A DNA stretch of 64,000 bases, taken from positions 62,001 to 126,000 of the forward strand of contig JAXHLO010000035.1 of the NCBI GenBank assembly GCA_034522075.1, read 5' to 3'. Shown here piece after piece: positions 1-9,580 of this stretch. The translations under genes and the position numbers were made by a program. The notes under the pieces were generated by a model, which did no database searches, had not been told where the DNA came from, and saw only the letters and a list, made by a program, of their open reading frames with translations. The DNA comes from UBA7803 sp034522075. Its GTDB lineage: Bacteria > Pseudomonadota > Gammaproteobacteria > Pseudomonadales > Azotimanducaceae. The stretch's first letter is position 1; every line of letters begins with the position of its first letter.

Positions 1-228
1 GATGTAGACGTCCGCCTGCTGCACGCGCGGCGTCATGCCAAGGACTGTGAAGATTGCGAATCGCAGGGTGCGCGGGTGGAAGTACTGGAGCGGCACATTA
101 CCCTGCACGGCGATCTGACCGAGGAGCAACGCAAGCGGCTCATGGAGATCGCCGACCGCTGCCCCGTGCACCGTACTCTGGAAGGGGATCTCCGCATCGA
201 GACCACCGAGGTGCAAGCGGCGACCTGA
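1..228 (+). CDS. OsmC-family protein, C-terminal part
   Basis: The gene begins before the window; 75 codons remain, ending in TGA at 226-228. The visible protein has the OsmC-like ending: a RHAKDCEDCE stretch, a charged helix, then EIADRCPVHRTLEGD, the conserved cysteine segment of peroxiredoxin-like OsmC/YhfA proteins. In the family two cysteines reduce organic or fatty-acid hydroperoxides. In many proteobacteria this domain is fused behind an alpha/beta hydrolase, and the spacing of the two Cys segments resembles that fusion, but the upstream part cannot be seen. No partner gene is close downstream; the next gene starts 130 bp later. Confidence 0.8.
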   Translation, partial: DVDVRLLHARRHAKDCEDCESQGARVEVLERHITLHGDLTEEQRKRLMEIADRCPVHRTLEGDLRIETTEVQAAT

Positions 229-357
229 GCAGTTTTGTAACATCTACTGCATGACGGCGTCCGTAGAGCACTGCAACGGCACTTTCACGGTGGCCAGTCA
301 TACGCGCCGGTATACTCCCGCAACGTATTCGTACAGACACCTGCACTGAGGAACCTT

Positions 358-1359
358 GTGAGCAAGCAAAAAATTGCCCTGCTGGTGACGATTGTCCTGC
401 TGGTCACGGTCTTTTTCCTGGCCGACGGCGACCGCTACCTGAGCCTGGAATTCCTGAAGCAGAGCCGTGACAGCATGGCAGCACTGTTCATGGAGCGGCC
501 GGTGCTGGTGTTCGGCACGTTCTTCATCATCTATGTGACCGTCACCGCCCTGTCGTTGCCGGGTGCGACCGTGATGACCATCGCCGCCGGCGCCCTGTTC
601 GGTCTGGCGACCGGCACCATACTGGTCTCGTTCGCTTCTTCCCTGGGCGCCACCCTGGCGTTTCTGGTGGCCCGGCTGCTGCTGCGTGACAGCGTGCAGC
701 AGCGGCTCGGCGGACGGTTGCGCAGGATCAACGCCGGCGTGGAACGCGACGGCGCCTTCTATCTGTTCAGCCTGCGTCTGGTGCCGGCGTTCCCCTTCTT
801 TCTCATCAATCTGGTCATGGGGCTGACACCCCTGCGCACCTGGACGTTCTACTGGGTCAGCCAGGTAGCCATGCTGCCGGGCACCCTGGTCTATGTGAAC
901 GCCGGCACCCAGCTCGCCGAGCTCGAATCCCTGGGCGGGCTGCTGTCGCCGACGCTGCATCGCCGCATTCGCCGCTGCTCGGCGCTGTTCCCGCTGGATC
1001 GCCACGCGCGCTGTCTGCAGTTCGTGCAGCGCCGCACGCGCCTACCGCGGCTCGGCAGCGCCGCCAACAGTTTACGACCGCAATCTGGTGGTCATCGGCG
1101 CGGGGTCAGGCGGGCTGGTGGCCGCCTACATTGCCGCCACCGTCAAAGCCGAAGTCACTCTGGTGGAAAAGCACCTGATGGGCGGCGACTGCCTGAACAC
1201 CGGCTGCGTGCCCTCCAAGGCGTTGATCAAGACCGCGCGCGTCATGCACCAGACCCGCCATCTGGCCGACTACGGCATCGAGCCGCTGGAACCCCGGGTG
1301 AATTTTGCCGCGGCCATGGATCGGGTGCACGACGTGATCAAAGAGATCGAGCCCCATGA
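358..1359 (+). CDS. VTT-domain (TVP38/TMEM64) membrane part of a reductase, frameshifted
   Basis: A GTG start at 358 follows GAGG. Residues 1 to about 200 form a hydrophobic VTT/DedA-like membrane domain: an N-terminal transmembrane segment, the SLPGATVMTIAAGALFG segment, then RLVPAFPFFLINL and a final hydrophobic stretch. After about base 955 the frame no longer reads as protein of this family; neighbouring frames carry pieces such as LLG and RAYRG that lead straight into the FAD-binding start of the next entry. In many proteobacteria this domain and the flavoprotein are one polypeptide of roughly 700 residues, and 358-2557 is the right length. I infer one fused gene with several single-base shifts at about 955-1010, not two genes. 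The tail of this ORF to 1359 is out-of-frame translation of the reductase. Confidence 0.6.
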   Translation: MSKQKIALLVTIVLLVTVFFLADGDRYLSLEFLKQSRDSMAALFMERPVLVFGTFFIIYVTVTALSLPGATVMTIAAGALFGLATGTILVSFASSLGATLAFLVARLLLRDSVQQRLGGRLRRINAGVERDGAFYLFSLRLVPAFPFFLINLVMGLTPLRTWTFYWVSQVAMLPGTLVYVNAGTQLAELESLGGLLSPTLHRRIRRCSALFPLDRHARCLQFVQRRTRLPRLGSAANSLRPQSGGHRRGVRRAGGRLHCRHRQSRSHSGGKAPDGRRLPEHRLRALQGVDQDRARHAPDPPSGRLRHRAAGTPGEFCRGHGSGARRDQRDRAP

Positions 1360-2557
1360 TTCGGTGGAACGCTACACGAACCTGGGCGTGGACTGCCGGG
1401 CCGGCCACGCCCGCCTGGTCTCACCGTGGGAAGTGGAGATCACCAGCGACGGACAGACCGAACGTCTCACCACGCGCAACGTGGTCATCGCCATGGCGCG
1501 AGCCCGCTGGTACCGCCCATTCCAGGGCCTGGATGCAGCTGGACTACCTCGACCTCGGAGAAGCTCTGGAGCTGCGCGAGCCTGCCGGAACGCCTGCTGG
1601 TCCTGCGGCGGCGCCCGATCGGCTGCGAAGCTGTCCCAGGCATTCGTGCGCCTCGGCTCTCAGGTCACGCAGGTCGAAATGCAGGCGCGCCTCATGTCCC
1701 GGGACGACCCTGAGGCCTCGGACGCCGTGCTGGAAAGCCTGCGCGCCGACGGGGTCGACGTGCGCCTGAACACCACGGCCGCCCGGTTCGCCGTGGAAGA
1801 CGGCGAATCGGTGCTCTATGCCGACGCTGAAGACGGTGAAGTACGCATTGCATTCGACCAGGTACTGGTAGCACTGGGCCGCCGCGCCAATACCGAGGGG
1901 CTCGGCCTCGAAGCGCTGGGCATCGAAACCCGCGACAACGGCACCCTTGTCACGGATGAGTATCTGGAGACGACCCTGCCCGGCATCTATGCCTGCGGCG
2001 ACGTGGCCGGCCCGTTCCAGTTCACCCACACAGCCTCCCATCAGGCGTCGACCGCCACGGTCAACGCACTGTTCGGTACGTTCCGGCGCTTCAAAGCAGA
2101 CTATTCGGTCATCCCCTGGACCACGTTCACCGACCCCGAGGTTGCCCATGTGGGCATGACCGAAGCGGACGCCAGGGAGCACGGCATAGACCTGGAGATC
2201 ACCCGCTATGATATCGGCGGGCTCGACCGGGCCATCGCCGACGGCACCGCCAGTGGGTTCGTCAAGGTCATCACGCGCAAAGGCTCGGACCGGATACTCG
2301 GCGCCACCATCGTCGGCGCGGATGCCGGCAATCTGATCGCCGAGTTCATCGTGGCCATGAGCAACCGGATCGGGCTCAAGCGCCTGCAGGGCGCCATTCA
2401 CGTCTATCCCACCCTGTCGGAATCGGTGAAATTCGCCGCAGGCGAGTGGCGCAAGGCCCATGCGCCCGGCGCGCTGCTGGAGTGGGTGGGCAAGTTTCAC
2501 CGCTGGCGCCTGGGTTCCGGCGCTATGCAGCACCCGCCGGGCGGGAAGGTCAGTTAG
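1088..2557 (+). CDS. FAD-dependent pyridine nucleotide-disulfide oxidoreductase part (mercuric reductase-like), frameshifted
   Basis: In-frame sequence is already recognisable upstream (YDRNLVVIGAGSGG, around 1073), so the GTG at 1088 is probably not a true start. The protein has the N-terminal GxGxxG FAD fold, the redox-active disulfide segment CLNTGCVPSK near residue 37, an NAD-binding middle, the GIYACGDVAGPFQFTHTA FAD motif and the dimerisation-domain ending HVYPTLSE. This is group I of the family (dihydrolipoamide dehydrogenase, mercuric reductase). Between about 1488 and 1650 the frame is scrambled: the expected ATGARPLVPPIPG and LLVLGGGPIGCE segments lie in the two other frames. The substrate is unknown; the fused VTT domain suggests a membrane-bound reductase. 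If the shifts are real the gene is dead. Confidence 0.65.
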   Translation: MVIGAGSGGLVAAYIAATVKAEVTLVEKHLMGGDCLNTGCVPSKALIKTARVMHQTRHLADYGIEPLEPRVNFAAAMDRVHDVIKEIEPHDSVERYTNLGVDCRAGHARLVSPWEVEITSDGQTERLTTRNVVIAMARARWYRPFQGLDAAGLPRPRRSSGAARACRNACWSCGGARSAAKLSQAFVRLGSQVTQVEMQARLMSRDDPEASDAVLESLRADGVDVRLNTTAARFAVEDGESVLYADAEDGEVRIAFDQVLVALGRRANTEGLGLEALGIETRDNGTLVTDEYLETTLPGIYACGDVAGPFQFTHTASHQASTATVNALFGTFRRFKADYSVIPWTTFTDPEVAHVGMTEADAREHGIDLEITRYDIGGLDRAIADGTASGFVKVITRKGSDRILGATIVGADAGNLIAEFIVAMSNRIGLKRLQGAIHVYPTLSESVKFAAGEWRKAHAPGALLEWVGKFHRWRLGSGAMQHPPGGKVS

Positions 2558-2960
2558 GAAACTCGATGACCTTCCAGTAATGGTCCACCAGCGACACGGC
2601 CCGCAGGAAGCTGTTGCCCATATCGGATTTCAGCATGTAGCCGGCCACGTTGAGGTTATAGGCCTCGAACTTGTCCTGGTCGTCGTTGGACGTGGTGAGC
2701 ACAAAGACGATGGTGTCGTGCAGCTTGGGATCCTCCCGCATCCGGCGGAGCATCTCCAAACCGTTCATGCGCGGCATGTTGATGTCGAGTATCACCAGAT
2801 TCGGCCGCTCGAGTTCCTGGAGTTTTTCCAGGCCCTCTACACCGTCCTTGGCAAGAACCACGTCATTACCGAATTTCAGCTCTGCCATGGCACGCATGAA
2901 GGCCTTGGCATCGATGGTGTCGTCTTCCACCAGTAGTATGTTCACCGCTGTATCGTTCAT
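2550..2960 (-). CDS. Single-domain response regulator (CheY/RcpA-like)
   Basis: This is a 136-residue stand-alone receiver domain starting at ATG 2960, which overlaps the kinase stop codon (ATGA). It has the acidic pair in LLVEDD, the phosphoacceptor Asp in NLVILDINMPRMNG, the Thr in VLTTSNDD and the Lys in YMLKSDM. With no output domain it should act by protein contact, as in phytochrome-linked Rcp regulators that are typically encoded next to a PAS or GAF kinase. A longer reading to 3098 exists but its extra residues are antisense-like and lack the fold. It is the last gene of a tightly packed three-gene signalling operon, and its 3' end overlaps by 8 bp the convergent reductase gene ending at 2557. 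Confidence 0.88.
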   Translation of the reverse strand: MNDTAVNILLVEDDTIDAKAFMRAMAELKFGNDVVLAKDGVEGLEKLQELERPNLVILDINMPRMNGLEMLRRMREDPKLHDTIVFVLTTSNDDQDKFEAYNLNVAGYMLKSDMGNSFLRAVSLVDHYWKVIEFPN

Positions 2961-4096
2961 GCTGCTTCGCTCCCTGCTTCGCCACGCGGCTTCATCAGCC
3001 GCTCGGCCGCGGCTTGATTCACGGCCTTCCATTCGAATTTGAATACGGTGCCGGTGCCCGAAACCGGCTGCTCGTGCCAGATACGGCCCCCCTGCCACTC
3101 CACCAACCGGCTGACGATAGCCAGGCCCATGCCGCTGCCTTCCACCTCGTCGCGCGGCTGCAGGGTCTGAAACATCTGATAGATGCGCTCGCGGTACTCG
3201 TCGGCAATGCCCGAGCCGTCGTCGCTCACGGAAAACACCACGTGATCGTCGTGGTACTCGGCACCAACGGTAATGCGTGCCGCGGGGCCCGGGTGGTGCT
3301 TGATGGCGTTACCCATGAGGTTGCGGAACACCTGCTCGAGCGGCGCACGGAACGTGGTGACCGTGGGCATCTCGCCCTCGATGGACAATTTGAAATCCTC
3401 CGGCGGGCCCATGAGGGTCCAGATCTCTTCCACCAGCTCGGCTACGTCAACCTCGCTCACGTCGCCGACCCGCCGGCCGGCGCGGGAATAGGTGAGCAGA
3501 TCGTCCAGCAAGCGATTGAGGCGCGCGCTGCGGGTCTTCAGCAGCCCCAGGTTTTCCTGCACGTCGCCCTGATCGTAGCCGGCCAGATCTTCCGTGAGCC
3601 AGCCCACCAGCACCTCGATGGAGCGCAGCGGCGCCTTCAAGTCGTGGGATGCCACATAGGCGAACTGCTCCAGATCGCGATTGGAGCGTTCCAGCTCGTC
3701 GTTGCTCGTGCGCAGCGCCTCTTCCGCATTCTTGATGTCGGTAAGATCCACCACTGTCACGCAGACGCCCAGCACCCGGCCGTCGGCATTGCGCACCGGC
3801 TCATAAACGTACTTGCAGTAACGTACCGGCGCACCGGGCACGGCGGTCGGCCCTTCCCGGGTGACCCGGTGGCCTTCGGTCAGGCATTCCATGAACGCGG
3901 CGCGGCCGTTGTCGTTTTCCTGGGCGCTCAGCACGCTCTCTACCGGCTTGCCGTCCACCGGCGCAGCCTGCAAGCGCGTCGCCTGCCGGAATGCCCGGTT
4001 GGTGAAACCCACCGCACCGGTGGCTTCGATGTAGATGACCGGATAGGGAATGGCATCGGCGATGACGCGCAGGTCGTCCGGGGTGTGATCAAGCAT
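2957..4096 (-). CDS. PAS-domain histidine kinase
   Basis: This is a 379-residue soluble kinase. Residues about 5-125 form a PAS domain plus PAC-like segment (AIPYPVIYIEATGAVGFTN, then a VVDLTDIKNAEEAL linker). A short coiled region is followed by a HisKA helix with the phosphoacceptor in FAYVASHDLKAPLRSIEV and an HATPase_c domain with the N box (RNLMGNAIKHH), G1 (VSDDGSGI) and G2 (GSGMGLAIVSR). The SHDLKAPL type is shared with phytochrome-family kinases. There is no transmembrane segment, so it should sense a cytoplasmic signal. Its start overlaps the end of the GGDEF-EAL gene by 8 bp and its end overlaps the receiver gene by 4 bp, arguing for translational coupling. Confidence 0.9.
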   Translation of the reverse strand: MLDHTPDDLRVIADAIPYPVIYIEATGAVGFTNRAFRQATRLQAAPVDGKPVESVLSAQENDNGRAAFMECLTEGHRVTREGPTAVPGAPVRYCKYVYEPVRNADGRVLGVCVTVVDLTDIKNAEEALRTSNDELERSNRDLEQFAYVASHDLKAPLRSIEVLVGWLTEDLAGYDQGDVQENLGLLKTRSARLNRLLDDLLTYSRAGRRVGDVSEVDVAELVEEIWTLMGPPEDFKLSIEGEMPTVTTFRAPLEQVFRNLMGNAIKHHPGPAARITVGAEYHDDHVVFSVSDDGSGIADEYRERIYQMFQTLQPRDEVEGSGMGLAIVSRLVEWQGGRIWHEQPVSGTGTVFKFEWKAVNQAAAERLMKPRGEAGSEAA

Positions 4097-5798
4097 GCTG
4101 AACCTCCTGTGCCGGCGGGCAGCCGCCGTAATCGGTGCGGCTGTCGATATCGGCTGCCGCGATGGGTCTGGCGAAGTAGAAGCCCTGACCGTGCCGGCAG
4201 CCGTGCTCGGTCAGGAAGGCGAGCTGTTCCGCCGTCTCGATGCCTTCTGCCACGGTGTTCAGATCCAGACTCTCGGCCAGGGACAGAATGGCGCGGCAGA
4301 TGGCCGGGCCATGCGGGTTGATGCCGATGTCCTTGACGAAGGAGCGATCGAGCTTGAGCGTATCGATGGGAAACAGCCGCAGATAGTCGAGGCACGAATG
4401 ACCCGTGCCGAAGTCGTCGATGGCCAGGTGGAAGCCCTGATCTTTCAGATCGTTGAGCGTGCGCTGCGCGGTGCGGACATCGTGTACCAGGCATGATTCG
4501 GTAACTTCCAGCTCGATGCCTTGCGGATCAACGCCAAGCTCGGCAATGAGCGTTTCCAGATCTTCACAGAAGCTGGCGTGCAGTATCTGGCGGGGCGAAA
4601 CGTTGATGGCGATGCGCTGCGGGCCGTGACCGCCCTTCTGCCACTCGAGGCTCTGCAGAAAGGCCGCCCGGGCCACCCAGCGGCCGATCTCGATGATCTG
4701 GCCGAATTCCTCGGCAATGCCGATGAAGTCACCGGGCGGAACGATGCGACCATCGAGACGCTGCCAGCGAATCAGCGCCTCGGCACCGGACAGGCTGCCG
4801 TCACGCAGACTGAACTGGGGTTGATAAAGCAGAAAGAACTCATCCTCCGCCAGCGCCCGGCGAATGTCCTGGGCCATCTCATGCTGATAGAGAATCTCCC
4901 GGTGCATGCTCTCGGTGAAGAATTTGAAGCCGTCACGGCCGGCATTCTTCGCCTGATACATGGCGATATCGGCGTTCTTGATGAGCTCGTCCGGGTCGCC
5001 CAAGTCATTGGGGAAGATGGTGATGCCGATGCTGACCGACGTGCTCACCTGATGGCCGTCCACCAGATACGGTTCGCCAAGCGCTGCCGTGAGCTTGCGG
5101 GCCACGGCCTCGGCCGCATGGACGTCGGACATGTTCTCCAGCAGCACGGCGAACTCGTCCCCGCCCATGCGCGCGACGATGTCGCCGTTGCGAACCGCTT
5201 GCGCGATGCGCTGCGAGACCGCCACCAGCAGCTTGTCACCATAGTGGTGACCCAGCGTGTCGTTGACGCCCTTGAAGCGGTCGAGATCGAGGAACATCAG
5301 GCCCAGCATGCTGCCCTGACGGCGCGCCCGGCTCACCGCCTTCTCCAGATAATCGACGAAGTAGTTACGGTTTGGTACCTGGGTCAGGGCGTCGTAGGTG
5401 GCCAGATGATTCAACCGCAGATCGGATCGTTTGCGCTCGATGGCATAGCGGATGGCGCGCAGAATGGTCTTGCCCTCGCCGTCCCACTTCACCAGATAGT
5501 CCTGCACCCCCTGGTTGAGAATACTGACGGCGATCTCTTCGCTGTCTTCGCCACTCAACACCACGATGGGAATGGCCGGACGAACCTGCTGAATGCCGCG
5601 CACGCAGGCGGCGCCGCTGGCATCCGGCAGATTCAGATCCAGCAGCACCACGTCGAAGTCGGTGTCTTCGAGTGCCGCCAGCGCATCCTTCAGACACACT
5701 TCGTGCACGAGATCCGGCGGCGAGCCCTGGCTGCGGGTGAGACAGGCACGCAGAAACCGCGCATCCCCCTGGTCGTCCTCTACCAGCAGGATCTTCAT
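4089..5798 (-). CDS. REC-GGDEF-EAL c-di-GMP signalling protein
   Basis: Domains in order: receiver (about 1-120, KILLVEDD, phospho-Asp in VVLLDLNLPD, Lys in DYLVKWDG), GGDEF (about 135-295, intact MGGDEFAVLLE) and EAL (about 310-560, intact EALIRW, NVSPRQ, ESCLV, DDFGTG and AEGIET segments). Both catalytic signatures look active, so the protein could make or break cyclic di-GMP depending on phosphorylation. I place the start at ATG 5798 (MKILLVEDD) because the receiver fold begins there and an AGAG lies upstream; ATG 5816 would add six residues. It is the first gene of the operon with the PAS kinase and the stand-alone receiver, which suggests a two-output phosphorelay. Confidence 0.9.
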   Translation of the reverse strand: MKILLVEDDQGDARFLRACLTRSQGSPPDLVHEVCLKDALAALEDTDFDVVLLDLNLPDASGAACVRGIQQVRPAIPIVVLSGEDSEEIAVSILNQGVQDYLVKWDGEGKTILRAIRYAIERKRSDLRLNHLATYDALTQVPNRNYFVDYLEKAVSRARRQGSMLGLMFLDLDRFKGVNDTLGHHYGDKLLVAVSQRIAQAVRNGDIVARMGGDEFAVLLENMSDVHAAEAVARKLTAALGEPYLVDGHQVSTSVSIGITIFPNDLGDPDELIKNADIAMYQAKNAGRDGFKFFTESMHREILYQHEMAQDIRRALAEDEFFLLYQPQFSLRDGSLSGAEALIRWQRLDGRIVPPGDFIGIAEEFGQIIEIGRWVARAAFLQSLEWQKGGHGPQRIAINVSPRQILHASFCEDLETLIAELGVDPQGIELEVTESCLVHDVRTAQRTLNDLKDQGFHLAIDDFGTGHSCLDYLRLFPIDTLKLDRSFVKDIGINPHGPAICRAILSLAESLDLNTVAEGIETAEQLAFLTEHGCRHGQGFYFARPIAAADIDSRTDYGGCPPAQEVQHA

Positions 5799-5948
5799 GG
5801 CATCTCTGCCATGCATTGCGTGTGGCGTCTTGCACTGCCCGCGGTCATAGGTGTCCCTTTCCTTATGTATCTAAGGGCACCATGAACGTTAGATTGTGAC
5901 AGTGGCCGGGGGCGTGACGATTGTCACACCTCCGGCTTCTAGAGGTCG

Positions 5949-6425
5949 TCAGCCGGCCGGGACGTAGGCGCTGCACCAGCCGTTGGCGTTGACCAGCTTA
6001 CCGGGGAAGATGGCACAACCGCCCCAATCTTCTTCGGACGAACTGTCAGCCGTGTACAGACTGCAGTTGGCGCAGTTCTGACCTTCTTCGTAGCGGGACT
6101 GCTGGGCGGCATCCACGTCGCCGGCGTCGTGAACGTAGGCGAGAGACTGCGCCGTGGGGTCGCTCTCTTCCAGTTTTACCATCTCGGGCCGTTCGGCCGG
6201 CTCCGCAGGCGCCCGCTGCTCGGAGGCTGCCTGCTGTTCCTGGGCCGGCTGCGGCTTGGTCTGCTGCGCGGGCTGTTGCGGGGATTCGGTAGATTGGCTC
6301 GCCGGCTGGGACTGATCATCCGAACAGCCAACCAGATTCACCACGGGAATCATGGCCACCATGGTTCCCGACGTTTTCAGGAACCGGCGCCGCGAAGTCG
6401 CTTTGGATGTGGGGTAAGTCATCAT
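5949..6425 (-). CDS. High-potential iron-sulfur protein with Tat signal and long linker
   Basis: This gene encodes a small periplasmic electron carrier with one [4Fe-4S] cluster. The C-terminal ~85 residues hold the four cluster cysteines in the usual order: CANC (two), GGC before AIFPGKLV, and the last in GWCSAYVP. The N-terminus has a twin-arginine signal (SRRRFLK followed by a hydrophobic stretch), as in HiPIPs exported by Tat. Between signal and domain lies an unusual low-complexity Gln/Pro/Ala/Ser/Glu segment of about 45 residues, directly after a Cys (VVNLVGC), so a lipid-anchored, tethered form is possible. AGGAG precedes two adjacent ATGs (6425 and 6422); either could start. HiPIPs donate electrons to reaction centres or terminal oxidases. 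Confidence 0.9.
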   Translation of the reverse strand: MMTYPTSKATSRRRFLKTSGTMVAMIPVVNLVGCSDDQSQPASQSTESPQQPAQQTKPQPAQEQQAASEQRAPAEPAERPEMVKLEESDPTAQSLAYVHDAGDVDAAQQSRYEEGQNCANCSLYTADSSSEEDWGGCAIFPGKLVNANGWCSAYVPAG

Positions 6426-6850
6426 GACACTCCTGCCTGGAAGCGGACTCCTCAGTGGGCCGCCAGGCAAAAGCGTACGCCATCAGCCTGCATTAGGAAA
6501 GAATCTGAACGATCCCGTGAGGTGTAGCCGATTCGAGCCATATCAGTCGTCAGCACGCAGACCGCGGACACGGCGTCCAACGATCACCTTCGGAAGTCCG
6601 TCGTGGCGAACGGCCGTTCCCGGACGCGCGCTGCACGGGCTGGCGGGCCAACCGCAAACTCTTCGATTCAACTGACTTCAATCCGATTGATAATCATTCT
6701 TATTTCGATTAATGTCCCAAGTTGCTTTTTGATATAGACGCCAATGCGCGCTGTCTTGCCGCGATTTCGGCGCCAAGAAGCACCTGCTGGTTAGGGAACG
6801 GCGCTCGCAGGTCAACTCGCCAACTCAAACGAAGAAGGAGAATACGGGGA
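6426..6850. other. Intergenic stretch between HiPIP and TonB-receptor genes
   Basis: About 425 bp with no supported gene. The right half turns AT-rich around 6680-6720 and carries the Fur-like site listed separately. I see nothing recognisable in 6430-6670. Confidence 0.6.
6683..6701. promoter_or_regulatory. Probable Fur box upstream of TonB receptor
   Basis: The core GATAATCATT matches the centre of the 19-bp Fur consensus, about 13 of 19 positions overall by eye. It sits about 150 bp before the receptor start, where iron-regulated TonB receptor promoters usually carry one. Confidence 0.6.
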
Positions 6851-9408
6851 ATGTTTTTCATGCAGAGCTTCAGCGACACAACGGATACGAATCAGAGTCG
6901 ACGTACCGAGCCGTCGCCTCAGGGTGCTGTCGTCCCTCCAGACGGATCCCCTGGCTACGAGGTTTACCGGCGCGAGCACACGGAGATGCAGGCCGCACCC
7001 TCGATTCCAGGCGCGCCTCCGTTCCGGCGGCGGGCGCTCGGACTGGCCATCTCCAGCATATTGGGGTCGGGGCTCGTGTGCGCGGGCAGCGCCATGGCCC
7101 AGGAGCAATCGGACTCCGACGGCGCGCGGTCAGGGGCCATCGAAACCATCCGGGTCGTCGAGTTTCGCGGCAAGCAGATGAACAGTCCGCGCTACGCCCG
7201 CGAACTGCTCGATACGCCGAGAATCATCTCGGTGCTGCCAAGCGATCTGCTCGAGGAACAGAACGTCACCTCGCTGCGCGATGCCATGCGCAACGTACCC
7301 GGTATCAGCCTCCAGGCCGGTGAAGGCAACCCGCCCGGCGGCGATCAGCTCAAGATCCGGGGTTTCAATGCGCGCGGACGACATCAAGGTCGACGGCATC
7401 CGCGACATGGGCAACTACTTTCGCGATCCGTTCTACGTCGAGCAGCTGGAGGTGGTGAAGGGGCCGAACTCGGCGATCACCGGTCGCGGCTCGCCCGGCG
7501 GCACCATCAACTTCGTGACCAAGAGCCGCAGCCCGGCTCCTTCAGCCGTGATCGAAGCTCAGCGCGGGAACGGACGACTATCAGCGGGCCACGGCGGATC
7601 TGAACCAGGCCGATCGATCGACGACAGCGCCTTCCGCGTGAACCTGATGGGCCACTCGGCCGGATATCCCCGGCCGCGACGTGGTGAACGAGCGAACGCT
7701 GCGGCTTGTTCGGCGCCTATACCTGGGGCTTCCAGTCGGACACGATGGTCACCGTCGACTGGCTGCACACCCGCCAGAACAACATCGAGGACAAGGGGCT
7801 GCCCTTCGACCGTGAGGGGTTCACCGGTCCCAAGGCGCTCTGCGACGCCCCGGGCAATCCCCAGGTCGGACGGGTGGGCAACCAGCGCTGCGGCGACGGC
7901 TACGCCACGGGTCAGCTTCCGGAGGTGTCGGTTTCAGCGATTACTTCGGCCACGTTGACGACTATCAGCGCATCGACGTGGACATGCTTGGCCGCGCGGC
8001 CTCGAGCATGTCCTTCAGCGATTACGCGTGATCCTGCGCAGCGAGCTTCCGCTACACGCGTGTGAAGAACGACTCCATCACTTCCTCGCCGCGCATCAAG
8101 ATCCCCGAGCCGTTCTGGGGTTCCGGCGACCTCTCCGGTGGCCCAGGTGCAGGGCGACCTCGAAGCCCCGCGATCAGGAGGACGAAGGGGTATTTCAACC
8201 AGACCGACCTGATTGTTCAGCTTCGATACCGGCGGGCTGAGCCACGATCGTCGTTACCGGCATTCGACGTTCGGCGCGTTTCACCTACGACCAACCGTCG
8301 GCGCCCGGATGTCAAAGGCCCGCGCACCAGCCTGCTGGATCCCCGAGCGGCGTACCCGGCCCGCGGCACCGTCTGCTACGGCAGACGATCCGAACGAAAG
8401 CACGGTTCATGCAGTTCGAAACCGAGGAGCTTGCATTCTTCGCGCTCGATACCATCGCGTTCACTTCCGGAATCGGATCTCAATCTGGGGGTGCGCTGGG
8501 ACCGCGTGGAGGCCCGAGGCCGACGGACCGCAGTTCGGCCGGACCCGGATGCCCGTTCCTTGAGTCGAACCGATGAGGAATGGAGCGTACAGCGCTGGGC
8601 CTGGCTCACAACACCGAACCCGAACGATGACGCCTCGGTGTATCTCGCGGCCTATGGCACTGCCTTCGAGGTGTCACGGCAACTTTGACCGCAACCAGAT
8701 TCAGCTCGCCGGCGGCCCGGCAGACCGGATCACCTCACTCAGGATCTGTTCAACGTGGAGCCGGAAGAAACCGAGGCCTATGAGCTCGGAGTCAAGTGGC
8801 AGGGACGTCCGAGGCGCTGGATATCAATGTCGCCGCGTTCCGCACCGACAAAACCAAGGCACGGGTTCCGGGTATCGGTGCCAACGACCCGTCTGTGCTG
8901 GATACCGAGCAGCGGGTGGACGGCTTCGAGCTGCTCCTTGCCGGCCAGGTCACGTCCCGCTGGCGCCTGTTCGGCGGCTACACTTTCCTCGATTCGGAGG
9001 TGCGCGAAGTCGGTGGCTTTCCCGCAGCTCGAAGGACAGGATCGTTGGGCGGACGCCGGAGCACTCCTTCAACGTGTTTACCACCTACGACGTCACGCAC
9101 GCGATTCTCCGTTCGGCGGCGGACTGCAGTGCGGTCGACGATCAGATCAGCGCGCCCCAGCCGGTGCTGGACCCGCCTCCGCGTCGAAGGAATGTGTCCA
9201 TCGACAGCTACATGGTGTGGGATCTGTACACCACCTACCGGCTGACTCCGAACGCGGAGATCCGGGTCAACGCCTTCAACATCTTCGACGAGGAGTACAT
9301 CTCGCAGATGGCGGAAGGCGGCGCCCAGGGTATCCCGGGCCTGGCAGGCAGTTGATCGCAACGCTGCGCTACGATTTATCATGCACCGTCACACAAAAGC
9401 GACGGTGA
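6851..9408 (+). pseudogene. TonB-dependent siderophore receptor, many frameshifts
   Basis: ATG 6851 follows a GGAG. Recognisable pieces appear in order but in different frames: signal region ending SAMAQ, then SPRYARELLDTPRIISVLPS and SLRDAMRNVPGISLQAGEG (plug, up to about 7370); DDIKVDGIRDMGNYFRDPF and VVKGPNSAITGRGSPGGTIN (7375-7540); TMVTVDWLHTRQNNIEDKGLP (7740-7860); ETEAYELGVKWQG and LDINVAAFRTDKTKAR (8760-8870); FNVFTTYDVTHAI and NAFNIFDEEYISQMAEGGAQ (9065-9330); last strand RQLIATLRYDL in yet another frame (about 9345-9385). At least eight shifts are needed. The family is the FhuE/PiuA/Fiu-like catecholate-siderophore receptors, which often precede a PKHD hydroxylase gene, as here. Either decayed or poorly read. 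Confidence 0.75.
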
Positions 9409-9580
9409 CGGGCGTAGGCCGGTATACTCGGGTGTTTTGTCGAAGGGCGATCGGCTGCGCGCGCCGGCAGACATCGCGGCGGCGGAAAGATGGGCTCAAT
9501 GCCTCGGTCGGCCACTGCGGCCGCTGCCGGGCATGCCCTACGGCTGTATGCCAGTGGCGGCAGCGATGGCTGGTAATCTG

